Shown: positions 9,496 through 21,139 of the stretch, one piece after another
Numbering within the stretch: position 1 is the first letter of the stretch
How the letters are laid out: each line of letters begins with the position of its first letter
Source: Hypsibius dujardini
Lineage: Eukaryota > Tardigrada > Eutardigrada > Parachela > Hypsibiidae
Length of the DNA stretch: 21,315 bases
Reading direction: 5' to 3'
Assembly (NCBI GenBank): GCA_001579985.1
Contig: LRSR01009692.1
Coordinates: 1 to 21,315 of the forward strand
The notes under the pieces: model-generated
The model's database searches: none
What the model saw: only the letters and a program-made list of their open reading frames with translations
Told to the model about the DNA's origin: nothing
Program-made: the position numbers and the translations under genes

Positions 9496-10065
9496 ATGTT
9501 GCCGCTTCGGCTCCTTCGATCGGCTCCTTCGCATCCTCCAACGCATTCGCATTCGCATCGCATCTTCCAACCATCCTCCTCCCTCCTGCTTTCCTTTCAG
9601 CGCACCTATCTGGGCCGAACGGACAAATTTAAGCCCCCGGATCCCAACCAGACATATACCCCGGTAGTGGAGTCGGCCGATGAGTTCCGGTTTGTCGATC
9701 GTCTGCTGGGCCGGGATGTTGTTCCCAAAATACCGGAAAAATCGCTGAAGGAATATCCCACTCCCTCAGGATGGATTCCGCCGGCACCAGTTCCGCCGCA
9801 GTTGCCGTACTTCATCGCCCGAACTCGCTTCCACAATTTGCCCGTCTATTTGCATGTAGTGGAGCACAGCACCAGGAAGCTCACTCAAGTCGCCAAAGTG
9901 CAGGGCGATATTTGGATGCTGGAGAAGGAGCTGGTGCATTTCCTCCGGCAACACGCTTTCGACGGACTGGTCGCGTCGCAAGTCAGTGAAGTTAATCGCT
10001 GGATCCGGATCAAGGGCAATTACGTGGAGCAAGTCAAAGAGTATCTTCTAGCTAAGGGCTTTTGA
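9496..10065 (+). CDS. MRPL49: Mitochondrial large ribosomal subunit protein mL49
   Basis: Component of the mitochondrial 39S ribosomal subunit. Single open frame of 189 residues. Residues 1-40 are Arg/Ser/His-rich with no acidic residues, as in a mitochondrial presequence. The conserved img2/mL49 domain follows: ESADEFRFVDRLL, YPTPSGWIPP, LPYFIARTRFHNLPVYLHVV, KVQGDIWMLEKELVHFL, VSEVNRWIRIKGNYVEQVKE and the family's terminal LLAKGF. Human MRPL49 is 166 residues; the extra length is in the N-terminal region. A pyrimidine tract ending CTTTCAG at 9593-9599 looks like a splice acceptor. An intron there, with another first exon, would change the presequence but not the mature domain. No clear AATAAA is seen close downstream. 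Confidence 0.95.
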   Translation: MLPLRLLRSAPSHPPTHSHSHRIFQPSSSLLLSFQRTYLGRTDKFKPPDPNQTYTPVVESADEFRFVDRLLGRDVVPKIPEKSLKEYPTPSGWIPPAPVPPQLPYFIARTRFHNLPVYLHVVEHSTRKLTQVAKVQGDIWMLEKELVHFLRQHAFDGLVASQVSEVNRWIRIKGNYVEQVKEYLLAKGF

Positions 10066-11382
10066 TGAGGATCTTCTCCGGATTTCTCCGGACTTCTCCG
10101 GATTTCATCAATCAATCAAGCGATCCGCTGAACGGACATCCTTGCCATCTAGCGCTGTGTCGATTGATTGGTTCATTTCCTAGCCATGGAACTGTTGTGT
10201 TTCCTTTTAATTGCACAAAACTGTCGTAGCTGTTTCATGCAGTTTCTTTGCAGAGTATGTTAATCAATGATCACTTCATAAAATGAACGATCTTGCATTG
10301 TGCATACTGTATGACCAACTTTCAACAACTTGAGCCCATTGAATGGACGGAGTAAAGATAGTTTCGGGATTGGGAACAATAATCTGCAGCACGAGCATAC
10401 GTTTATTATCGCACTCATACATACGTGTTGTGGATATGCTTATGAGTTTTTACGGTAGCATTTAAATTGTCTGAGTGCTATAGTTTCCATAATTCCGAAA
10501 TTTTCGGTTGGAATGAAGGCTTGTATTGTACTTTCCTCGTTCCCTGTGATGTGACTCCTTGCTCCATCTTCCCTGTAGATGGCGCATATACTGGGCAATA
10601 GATACCAATGGGAAACTGCGAGGCCAGGCAGGCGTGGTTCATTGATTTGTGGCCGTTTTTAAGGTCGCCGCTTGCCGGAGTTGGAGTTGATTAAAGTCTT
10701 GGTTTATTTGATCGCGCAGGCAATCTACGATCTGTGTATTGGAGCAGCGTTTCGGTTGGACGGAAAGAGGACTGTAAACGGCCTTGCCCTGCACGCTGTG
10801 TCTCTCAGGGTCCGGGAAAGCGCATAGCGATTACGGCTGACTGCCTCTCTCTTTCTCTCTGACCGGCTCACTTGATTCCTTCCTTCCCGGGGCTGTCTCA
10901 ATTTCTCTTTTGTCAGTGGAGGGAAGAAAGTGAAAGCATAATAATATCTGTCTTGGAATGAATCGGAGAAGGAGTTAGGAGCTAGGTCGATTTTTTCTTC
11001 TTCTCGTGTGGCATATTCTTCTTTGAGCGAATAGCAGCCAAGTTTCACAGTTAAAATTAGTTGTTTTTACCACATTCTGACTCCAGATCGACGGAATTTC
11101 GGATATATTCTATATTTGGATAAGATGGAATTTAACGAATGCGATCGTTAAGGAAACGAAGGAGTGCTGCACTCGTTCGCTCCGCGCTTATCTTTTATGT
11201 GATCTGATCGTTTTGAGTATTTTCCCATCGAGAGAGGATAAAGTCAGCCACTTGAAAAGCAGTGGTCATCGTTTCCGTCGATCTCACTTGCTTCGTATGA
11301 GTGTAGTTTTCGAGCTCAGCTGACTATCGAATCGGGGAACCGATTGAATTCGGCTTGCGAAGATCTCAGTGAGCAGGATATA
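10066..11382. other. Intergenic spacer between MRPL49 and the laminin gene
   Basis: No gene seen. It starts with a short TTCTCCGGA triple repeat (about 10074-10104). The right part (about 10800-11382) presumably holds the laminin promoter and 5' untranslated region. I cannot point to a defined core promoter element; GATATAATGG at 11377-11386 overlaps the start codon and is not a credible TATA box. Confidence 0.5.
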
Positions 11383-11556
11383 ATGGGGAATTCTTGGCTC
11401 ATTTGCTGTACATTGATAATGGCGGTAGCGCTATTTGTGCACGCTCAGGAGGAAGCCAAGACAGGCTGCTACGACGAACAAAAGCGGCCTCAACGGTACG
11501 TGCACGTTGGTATCGCATAGTTCACCCCCTTGGAGCTGTGAAATGCAGGTCGGCAA

Positions 11557-11591
<35 letters not shown>

Positions 11592-11675
11592 TAAACAAAC
11601 AGACACAGACAGACACACAGACACACAGCCAGGCTGACAAGCAGGCTGACAGACTGACAAGCAGGCTGACAGACT

Positions 11676-11717
<42 letters not shown>

Positions 11718-14700
11718 CGCACAGGCACACAGACAGACAGACAGACAAGCAGGCCCAATGACAGACAGGTAGGTAGAAACGCACTTGCACACAGACTTTA
11801 CTAATTTGTTCATTACTTGTTTTAGGTGTCGACCAGATTTTGTGAATGCTGCTTTTAACCTAAAAGTAGAGGCTACCAACACTTGCGGAAACCCCCCGCG
11901 GGAATATTGCTTTCAGACCGGTGCAACTGGCGCAACTAAAACGTGTGAAGTTTGCGATGCCAGCGATCCTACTCGGTCCCACGATCCGTTTTGTTTGACG
12001 GACTTCAACAATAACGACAACACGACCTACTGGCAGAGTGAAACCATGCAGGAACAGATTCAATATCCCAATTCGGTTAATCTAACCATTTCATTTAGTA
12101 AGTTCGTTCGGTCTGTATAAGTGAACCCCTCTAGTGCCCCTCAGACAGCCCTCAGACAGCCCTCAGACAGCCTTATTAAAAACTGTTTATTGAAGCGCGT
12201 TTATAAATACACTCACTATTAATATTTATCCCACATTTCTATTTAGTGACTTAATTATTTTAATAAACGCGCTAGACAGTTTGTACATTCGATATGCCGC
12301 AATTACAGAACGTTTGCGAGGTCACGTAAATCGCTATCTCTCCTGCACTTTGTGTGCTCTAATCCGTGTGAAATCTTGAAGACTGGGTGAAAGCGAGTTG
12401 TTTCGATGTTCAGATAGCAATGCACGCCTCCATGCAACGGTAAATCGTGTAGTGTAGTATGACTAATAGGCTAATATTTGCACATTGAAATGGTGATCCA
12501 ACTTTATTGACTACAACTGACAGATTAATTATCACCTTCTAAAGACAGGTTCAATATATCGTCATATAATGATCCATGCGCTTTTTCCTTGCAGAAAAGT
12601 CGTTTGAGGTGACCTACCTGCGTTTGAAGTTCCAGACCAGCCGTCCGGAGAGTTTTGCCATCTTCAAGCGGACGACAGAAAATGGCCAATGGCAACCGTA
12701 TCAGTATTACAGTGCCACATGCCAGGAAACCTACGGTCTGCCGGACAGCAACTACATTCGACGAGGGGATGAGACCCGCGTCCTCTGCACATCCGAATTC
12801 AGCGATATTTCACCCCTCCAGGGCGGCAATGTTGCTTTTGGTACCACCGAAGGTCGGCTCAGTTCGAGCTTCCTCGTGGAAGAAGTACCGGCCCTTCAGG
12901 TACACGTCCTACGATTGAGCACAGACCATATACTGCGCCATGTAGTCATGTAGTCATGTAGTCATGTAGTCATGCACAAATGTCTCTGGGTAGGACTGGG
13001 TTACTGCGACCGACATTCGGATTGTCCTCAACCGGCTCAACACTTTCGGAGATGAAATCTTCGGTGATCCAAATGTGCTCAAGTCCTACTACTACGCCAT
13101 CAGTGACTTTGCCGTCGGTGGTCGCTGCAAATGTAACGGACATGCGTCAGAGTGTGTCACGAGTACCGGTCAAGGTGAGCTCCAGTACTAACATCGAGAC
13201 AAAACTAAATTCCGACAGTTCTATGTGACCGAATGAAATCAGGGACATTCGAATGAATAGAATGTTGATTCCAGGACTAGAGGACCGTTTGGTCTGCCGG
13301 TGTGAGCACAACACGGCCGGAGTGGATTGCCAGGAGTGCCTCCCATTCTATCAGGATCGACCTTGGGCTCGCGCTACAGAGGAGCGACCTAATGAGTGCC
13401 AAGGTACGTACGTACACGACACATACTGTGAAACGTGTGACCAGGAAGCAAAAGTATATTTTCTGACTCTTTTGTTCTCCAGCCTGTGATTGCAACAGTC
13501 TCTCAAATCGCTGCTACTTTGACCGGGAGCTGTACGAGCGAACTGGCCATGGTGGTCACTGTTTGGATTGCCACGGCAATACTGACGGCGCACATTGCGA
13601 ATTGTGCAAGGCCAATCATTACCGCCGCGCCGGAGAAACGCGGGAATGCTTACCATGCCTGTGCAATCAGATTGGGTGAGGAATAGTGTGATTGTTCGAC
13701 TGGGACGCGTAATGTTGTGCTAGTACCCTGCTCCTTGTACCCTGCTCCCTGATTAATTCACCGCTTTCACCTGCAGGTCGCATAAGAGCCAATGCAATGA
13801 GACCGGGCTGTGTGAATGCAAACCTGGTGTGGCCGGGAGCAAGTGCGATCGCTGCGAAATTAACTTCTACGATTTTTCGGTGCGAGGCTGCCGACCCTGT
13901 GGATGCACTGTGGCCGGAAGCAAAGACAATCTTCCCAGCTGTACCGCGCATACTGGACAGTAAGCGCTTTTTGCCACTCGTATTCAGACACATTGCTGGA
14001 CATTTAAATGTTTGTTCAGATGCTCCTGTAAAGACCACGTCGAAGGCCAGAACTGTGACAAGTGCAAGCCGGTAAGGTTCACTGCGTGACTTGTTTGTGT
14101 TGTCTACCGGCCGCTCTGTTTTGCTTATAGTCTTTTCTTGGACGCTTGGGTGTAGGGTTTCTTCAACTTGGACGAGCAGAACCGATTTGGTTGCCTGTCG
14201 TGCTTTTGCTTCGGACACTCATCGATCTGCTCAAGTGCCACTGACTTCACTAAGACGTTAATCAGTACCGAATTTTCAAAAGGTGTCAACGGCTGGACAG
14301 CCGTGACCTACGCAGGTTTGTCGCCGTCCTACAACCATAGCTAAGGGGTAATAGCAAAAATGAGTCATTTGCGTATTTCCTCCGTCGAAAGGTCGAAATG
14401 TGACTTTGGAGATCTTACCGACTGGAGCGAACGGACTTGGGATACGCCAGGCTGGCGGTGATCACATCTATTTTGTAGCTCCGTCTAACTTTGCCGGTAC
14501 GTGGTCAGTATACCCGTCATCTTGAGGCAACATGCCCACTAATGCAGTACCCGTCATCTTGAGGCAACATATCCACTAATGCAGTTGTTTTTAAAGGGGA
14601 TCTTCGTTTGAGTTACGATCAGTTCTTGACCTTCTCACTGCGACTCTCTCAAGAGGGTGCTCGAGCATCAATCCAGGACGTCATCATCGAGGGCCGAGGC

Positions 14701-17700
14701 ATGGATTCAGCACCTCTCCGGATCGCTGTTCCCATTTTCGCTCAAGCAAATCCTCTGCCCACTAGAGAAAAACAGGACTACAAATTCCGGCTGCATGAGC
14801 ACTCTGACTACCAATGGAGTCCTCGCTTGAGTGCATTTGACTTTCAGGTACAGTAGACATAGTCAGGCTTTGCTGTGTAAATCTGTGTCAGCTCATATGG
14901 CTGCTCATATCACCTGCACGTCTTGTTGTCTCTAGCGTCTCCTTTCCAACGTCACGTCGATCAAAATTCGGGCTACATATATGCCCGATGGAATCGGCTA
15001 CATTGATAACGTAACCCTGGGCTCTGCCTCACAAGTTAGCCAATCCCCCAACAAGGCCTTGGGCCTGTTGGCATCCCATGTCGAGACCTGTAAGTTCGTG
15101 TACATTCAAGCATAGTTCATTCAAAGAGTGAAAGACATTGACCACTGTCTCTCCGTCTTGTTTATTGGACTGTATTTCAACCAATTTCCACCCGAACCGT
15201 TCATTTTTTGTCGCTAGGCCAGTGTCCGAACGGATATATCGGGCAGTTCTGCGAGGATTGCGCCCCTGGTTTCCGACGGAATGTGCCCAATGGGGATGCT
15301 ATGGCGCTGTGTGTGCCATGTACCTGCAACAACCACTCGGAGATCTGTGACCGCACAACGGGTCGTTGCATGTGCCAGCATAATACGGCCGGAGAGAGCT
15401 GTGAGCGATGTGCTCCGGGATTCTACGGACGTGCCACAGCTGGCACCCCCGGCGACTGCAAGAGTTGCCCTTGCCCGCATAATGGACCCTGTGCTCTTTT
15501 GGGTAATGGGGAGGATGTGGTTTGCATTGGATGCGCGACGGGCTATGCTGGTGAGTTTGATATCTTACTCTTCCTTCGGAGGTGAATGTTTCTCACAAGT
15601 CGAGTTAACGGCTCTTTTCTCCATGTAGGCATGCGATGCGACATCTGTGCCGACGGCTTCTTTGGCGACCCGGAAGGAAAGCATGGAGCAAAAACGCCGT
15701 GCCGACCTTGCAGCTGCAACAACAACATCGACGTGAGTCTGCTGCGGAATGATGCACGTTAACTGTTGCAGATATAAATAAATATTTATTTATTTATTTA
15801 TTTCTATAGCCCAACGCTGTCGGGAACTGCAACGCCCTCACCGGTGAATGTCTCAAATGCATTCACAATTCAACTGGCCGTGCCTGTGAAAATTGTCTGC
15901 CTGGATTCTACGGGGACGCCTTGAAAAAGACTTGTCTTCCTTGCAACTGCCATCCTCCAGGCACGGAGAGCATCAGTGGAAGTGTTTTGGATTGCGACAA
16001 AGCCACCGGGCAGTGTCCGTGCAAGAATAACGTAGCTGGTCGCCGGTGCGACGAAGCTCCAATTGGTTTCTGGAACCTGGTTCTCGGAGAGGGTACGTGA
16101 GGGTGTGTTGAGCGGGTGCTTCTTATAAAATTGCATCTCATTCTGCCGGGGTTGTACATTTGTTAGGGGGTCAACGATGCGATTGCGACCCGAAAGGATC
16201 TTTCAACCGCTCATGCCATCTGTATAGTGGGCAATGTCACTGTCGCGAAGGCGTCATTGGACGTAAATGCGACAAATGTTTGCCGAATCATTACGGATTC
16301 AGGTAAAGACGCAAGAATTCAGGTAGATTCAGATAGATTCAGGTAGATAGATTCAGGTAGATACATTACGGATTCAGGTAAAGGCGCATATTGAGCTGAT
16401 CCTCCCGACTTGTCGGGATTGGTCGATTGATTGATTGATTGTTGTATTCAATTTGTCTGCGTTCCTGTACTGTAGCTCAACCGGATGTCGTCTATGCAAC
16501 TGTGATCCCGCTGGCTCCCTCACCTCGCAGGTCTGTTTGGGGAAGAAGTTTTATTTGGTGGCGCTTTTTCGTACAATAGGAATTAGCTCAACTCAACTCA
16601 ATTCAATTCAATTCAATTCAAGACTAAATGTTTTCTTGCAGTGCGACCTGAACACTGGTCAGTGTCCTTGTCAAGTGGGAGTTGTGGGTAAGCAGTGCAA
16701 TCGCTGCCAGGAAAATCGGTACAACATCGCCGCTGGATGTCTGGAGTGTGCGCCCTGTTACAACCTGGTCAAAGATGCATCGGATGGATATCGAGTCAAG
16801 CTGAGAAAGCTCGAGCAGGCACTGGATGCTGTTGCGAGTGCATCGGTCACGGTAAAATTTCATATTGAAATGTCTCACACGGTTTCGTGCCATTCAAAGT
16901 GTTTTATATTACATTTTGCAGATTGAGGATCTGGCCGGCTTTAAGACCAAAATGGACCGTTTGAATACTCAGATTGACGAGCTCCAGAAGAGTGCAGTGA
17001 ATGCCATTGGAGCAAACGGAATAACTGCGAGCGAGAGCGCAAACCTTGTGGGTCGTCTGGAACAGATCATGAAGCGAGTGGCCGCCATTGAGCAGAAATT
17101 GCACAACACCTCTTCGTTGATTGAAAGCGGTCGGATGTTCGCCAATGATGCCGGATTCGTTGTGAGCGAGGCTGAAAAGCTCGTGAAACGTTGCTTCGAT
17201 GCTCTCAGTAGCACGCGAAACTACCTCGAAAACGAAGCCAGGTAAGCATCATCAATGATTCATTAATGAAATGACCAAGCGGCTAGAAATTGGATCGAGC
17301 AACAGAGGATTGTTTAGTTCTAAGATATATGATTAATCATTGGGTTGTTATTATCTCCAGAGAGGCTTTCCTTTCGGCGCAGGACGCGTCGAGTCGATTC
17401 GGACAAACGTCGAACAGAATGTCTGAGGCAAGTCGCGTGCTTCCTCCTCTTACGATCTAGTACTGGAATGTCATACTTATGTTAACTTGACTAATTACCC
17501 CATTAGATCGCCCGAGACGCACGTCGACTGGCTGACGAACATGAGCAAGCCGCGGCCACTATTATCAGTCTAGCCGAAGAGGCACTAAATTCCTCGCGTG
17601 ATGCTATGAGGCTTCTTACGGACACAGTGGCCAAAAAGAAGAACAACACCGCCATTCTCCAGGATCTGCATCGGGAGCAGTCCTTGCTGCAGTCCTTGCA

Positions 17701-18201
17701 AACAAGGGTCCAAAATCTGGCCACCATGGCTAAAGAGGACGCGGATAAGGCCTACAACGAGGCGCTGGACATTTATACGCGGGCGAGTGGTTTGGTCGTG
17801 CCCAACATTAACGTGCCGTTAATGCTCAGCCAAGCAGATAGTATCGACAACAGTTCCCAACACATCGCCAATTCTTCGAGTGATTTGGTGTCCGGTAAGC
17901 CCTCCGCCTGTTTCGTTATAAAATTTAGTACATTTGCTCCTCATTTGTGATCCTCATCCTCATTCATGGGTACTTTTACAATAGGCAACGCTGATTTATT
18001 GGACTCAATTAGCGCACAGAAATCGGAAGCCATCCGCTTACTCGCGACCGGCAAGGCTATGCAACAGGAAACGGATGTAAGTTATCTGGAGTACTGGTCT
18101 GTCTGTCTCTCTGTCTCTCTGTCTCTCTGTCTCTCTGTCTCTCTGTCTGTCTCTCTGTCTCTCTGTCTGTCTCTCTGTCTGTCTGTCTCTCTGTCTGTCT
18201 C

Positions 18202-18236
<35 letters not shown>

Positions 18237-19443
18237 TGTTTGTCTGCCTGCTTGCCGGTAAGCGAAATCGATTAGATAACGAGAATTGGCCCTGACACTC
18301 TAACAACGAGTATGAACGTAGCATATGAACGTGTTTTATTCTTAATTGTTGTAGGCAATGTTGGGTGACATCGACAAGGCCAAGGCGGATGCGGATAATG
18401 CCATTCTCAAAGCGGAAGGAATTCTGAAGGAGGCGCGCGACACCCTCCAGACGTTGAAGGAATTTAACACAGTGGCTCGGCAAAGCGAAGAAGCGGCGAA
18501 AAAAGCCATTCAAGACGTACCTCAAATCGAGCGTGATATCGATGCCGCCCTCCGGCGCAACCAAGATGCCCAACAGGCGTTGTATGAGGCGGAGAGCGAC
18601 GCAAAGCGCGCTAAAGAAATCGCGCTGCTAGCGCAAAAAACAGCCGAAGAGTCCTCAACGGTAATTCTATTGTTGCAGTGACTTGAAGCTTTTGTTTCCG
18701 CGGAGAGTAATTCGAGTCGATATCGCTTACCATTTCCTACTTGCAGATTGCCGGAAAGATTCGACAAGACTCGAACCAAGCAAAGGTCTTCGCAGAAGGT
18801 CTCAAGGATAGAGCTGACAACTTGGCTGGTGACGTGAGCAAAACCAACGTCGAGTTTGAGGAATTGGTCAACCAAGCGAAGGAAGAGGAGAAAGCAGTCA
18901 AGGTTGGGATCACCGATGCTAATTGCAAACTAATTGCTTTCGCGTGTATAATTTAATACTAGGACTAATTTATAACTAGGACGCCATTGACAAATCCGGC
19001 GAAGCAAAACGAAAAGTCGAGCAAGCTCGAACTCAAACAGATCAGGCCCTTGAGATGGTTGATGATATCCTCTCTCAATTAGGTAAGTTTTTGTAGTGTT
19101 ATTCGTCTCACTGTTTGGCTGATGAGTCTATCATCTAACCCGTCCTTGCCACTCTTTCAACATGAACACCTAACAACTCACTCTTTTAGGTGGCGTGGAG
19201 GATATTGATGAGAGCAGACTGGACGCTTTGGAAGTGCAGTTAGCAGAGGCTGAAGCTCAACTGACCAGTGCCAATCTCGATCCTCGACTGCGCACTCTGA
19301 CAACCAGCAGACAGACTCAACAGCGGATTATAAACGACTACACGCTCGAGCTGGAACGACTTCGAAAGGAAGTGACCACTATCGAAGCTATTCGCAACTC
19401 TCTTCCGGAGACCTGTTTCAACACAATGCGTCTGGAGCCTTGA
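11383..19443 (+). CDS. LAMC1: Laminin subunit gamma (gamma-1 / LanB2 type), complete, 26 coding exons
   Basis: Secreted basement-membrane chain that trimerises with alpha and beta chains. Exons: 11383-11495, 11826-12097, 12595-12899, 12994-13174, 13275-13403, 13483-13675, 13777-13959, 14020-14071, 14156-14315, 14392-14496, 14597-14847, 14936-15089, 15218-15550, 15629-15732, 15810-16092, 16167-16302, 16476-16530, 16642-16851, 16922-17241, 17361-17427, 17507-17894, 17985-18076, 18355-18660, 18747-18902, 18980-19082, 19190-19443. They sum to 4905 nt, 1634 residues plus TGA (human gamma-1: 1609). Signal peptide ~1-21 (cleavage near VHA/QEE); LN domain to ~274 ([29 protein letters not shown]); LE1-4 from 275; LE5 split by the L4 domain (~500-700); LE6-11 to ~1040; then heptad-rich coiled coil ending [14 protein letters not shown], with the Cys that bonds to the beta chain. 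The nidogen-binding motif NIDPNAV is present at 843-849. LE9 lacks two cysteines (see findings). One intron is GC-AG. Confidence 0.98.
11557..11774. repeat. AGAC/AGGC tetranucleotide array in laminin intron 1
   Basis: ACAG(A/G)C-type repeats (ACAGACAGAC, then CAGGCAGGCAGG, then ACAGACAGAC) occupy most of the intron 11496-11825. Apparent long frames here on both strands are repeat artefacts. Confidence 0.97.
12139..12171. repeat. 11-bp tandem repeat, three copies
   Basis: CCTCAGACAGC repeated three times exactly in laminin intron 2, just left of the foldback structure at 12180-12282. Confidence 0.95.
12180..12282. repeat. Imperfect foldback (possible decayed TIR element) in laminin intron 2
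   Basis: The arm at 12180-12206 (AAACTGT...GCGCGTTTATAA) pairs with 12261-12282 (TAATAAACGCGC...ACAGTTT), apart from a 5-base bulge and a few mismatches. TA dinucleotides occur just outside (12177-12178 and 12284-12285). The size and structure resemble the smaller TIR element of the CLASP introns, but the sequence differs. Assignment as mobile DNA is tentative. Confidence 0.5.
12939..12974. repeat. CATGTAGT 8-bp tandem repeat, four copies
   Basis: Four exact copies of CATGTAGT plus a partial CATG, ending 19 bases before the acceptor of laminin intron 3 (12900-12993). It takes the place of the usual pyrimidine tract. Confidence 0.95.
14512..14585. repeat. 37-bp tandem duplication in laminin intron 10
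   Basis: Copies at 14512-14548 and 14549-14585 (ACCCGTCATCTTGAGGCAAC...) differ at two positions (TGCCC/TATCC). They fill most of the 100-bp intron 14497-14596. Confidence 0.95.
15776..15803. repeat. (TTTA)n microsatellite next to an acceptor
   Basis: AAATAAATATTTATTTATTT-type repeat directly before the TTCTATAG acceptor of laminin intron 14 (15733-15809). Its T content may serve as the pyrimidine tract. Confidence 0.9.
16289..16383. repeat. Duplicated exon end plus 5' splice site
   Basis: The 20-bp CATTACGGATTCAGGTAAAG spans the end of laminin exon 16 and its donor (16289-16308) and recurs exactly at 16364-16383. GATTCAGGTAG-like partial copies lie between. The two GTAAAG donors are 75 bases apart. 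Confidence 0.95.
16578..16621. repeat. (TCAAY)n pentanucleotide repeat
   Basis: CTCAACTCAACTCAATTCAA and further TTCAA units in laminin intron 17 (16531-16641). Confidence 0.93.
17428..17506 (+). other. GC-AG intron in the laminin gene
   Basis: Exon 20 ends CTGAG and the intron begins GCAAGT instead of GTAAGT; it ends CATTAG. The phase-0 join gives [19 protein letters not shown], in register with the gamma-chain coiled coil. The nearest GT, four bases downstream, would break the frame. AG|GCAAGT is the standard context of the GC-AG class, which is spliced by the major spliceosome. Confidence 0.9.
18097..18248. repeat. CTGT/CTCTGT microsatellite in laminin intron 22
   Basis: Interleaved CTGTCTCT and CTGTCTGT units, ending in a (CTGT)n run, inside the intron 18077-18354. 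This array creates long repetitive frames on both strands that are not genes. Confidence 0.97.
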
Positions 19444-19482
19444 TCATTGAGTGTGCTTCAATTTTATTTACCGGATGTGCCA

Positions 19483-19488
19483 ATTAAA
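19483..19488 (+). terminator. Candidate poly(A) signal for the laminin gamma gene
   Basis: ATTAAA, the commonest variant of the AATAAA hexamer, 40 bases after the laminin stop codon. It is the only good candidate close by on this strand. The cleavage site is not determined. Confidence 0.5.
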
Positions 19489-19545
19489 CCCTGCAATAAT
19501 TATTGCTCCAGAGTGCTTCCTTCTCTTTCTTGACCATCATCTGCA

Positions 19546-19551
19546 TTTAAT
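19546..19551 (-). terminator. Candidate poly(A) signal for HPD
   Basis: TTTAAT on the plus strand reads ATTAAA on the minus strand, about 190 bases after the HPD stop. A canonical AATAAA (minus) lies further on at 19463-19468, inside the presumed laminin 3' untranslated region. Confidence 0.4.
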
Positions 19552-19739
19552 TATATTAGCCATCTACTTTTGTTGTTGTTTTTTGCTGTATCGGAACTAA
19601 TTAATACAATACTACTCAACTCTATCGGAGCGAATAATATAGGGATAATAAGAGTATGCGAAAAGGTTCGACCGCATAGTGCGAGCCGCAAACAGTTTCG
19701 CCGCAGTATTCACGAGTGTATGGGAAACTCTATCCTTTG

Positions 19740-21139
<1,400 letters not shown>

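Noticed and set aside
9593-9600. Splice acceptor inside the MRPL49 presequence
   Set aside because: The continuous frame from the ATG at 9496 already gives a plausible presequence, and I could not identify a matching first exon; kept only as a note in the gene entry.
10725-11048. 107-codon minus-strand frame upstream of laminin
   Set aside because: Charged, low-information sequence with no motif; lies in the presumed laminin promoter region.
11431-11882. Several long Cys/Leu/Ser-rich frames on the minus strand (and mirrored plus-strand frames)
   Set aside because: They are translations of the AGAC/AGGC array in laminin intron 1; repetitive composition, no start context or domain.
13667-14218. 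183-codon minus-strand frame across laminin exons 7-9
   Set aside because: It is the antisense shadow of laminin exons and spans their spliced introns; no recognisable domain.
18082-18573. 163-codon minus-strand frame
   Set aside because: Half is the complement of laminin exon 23 and half is the CTGT microsatellite.
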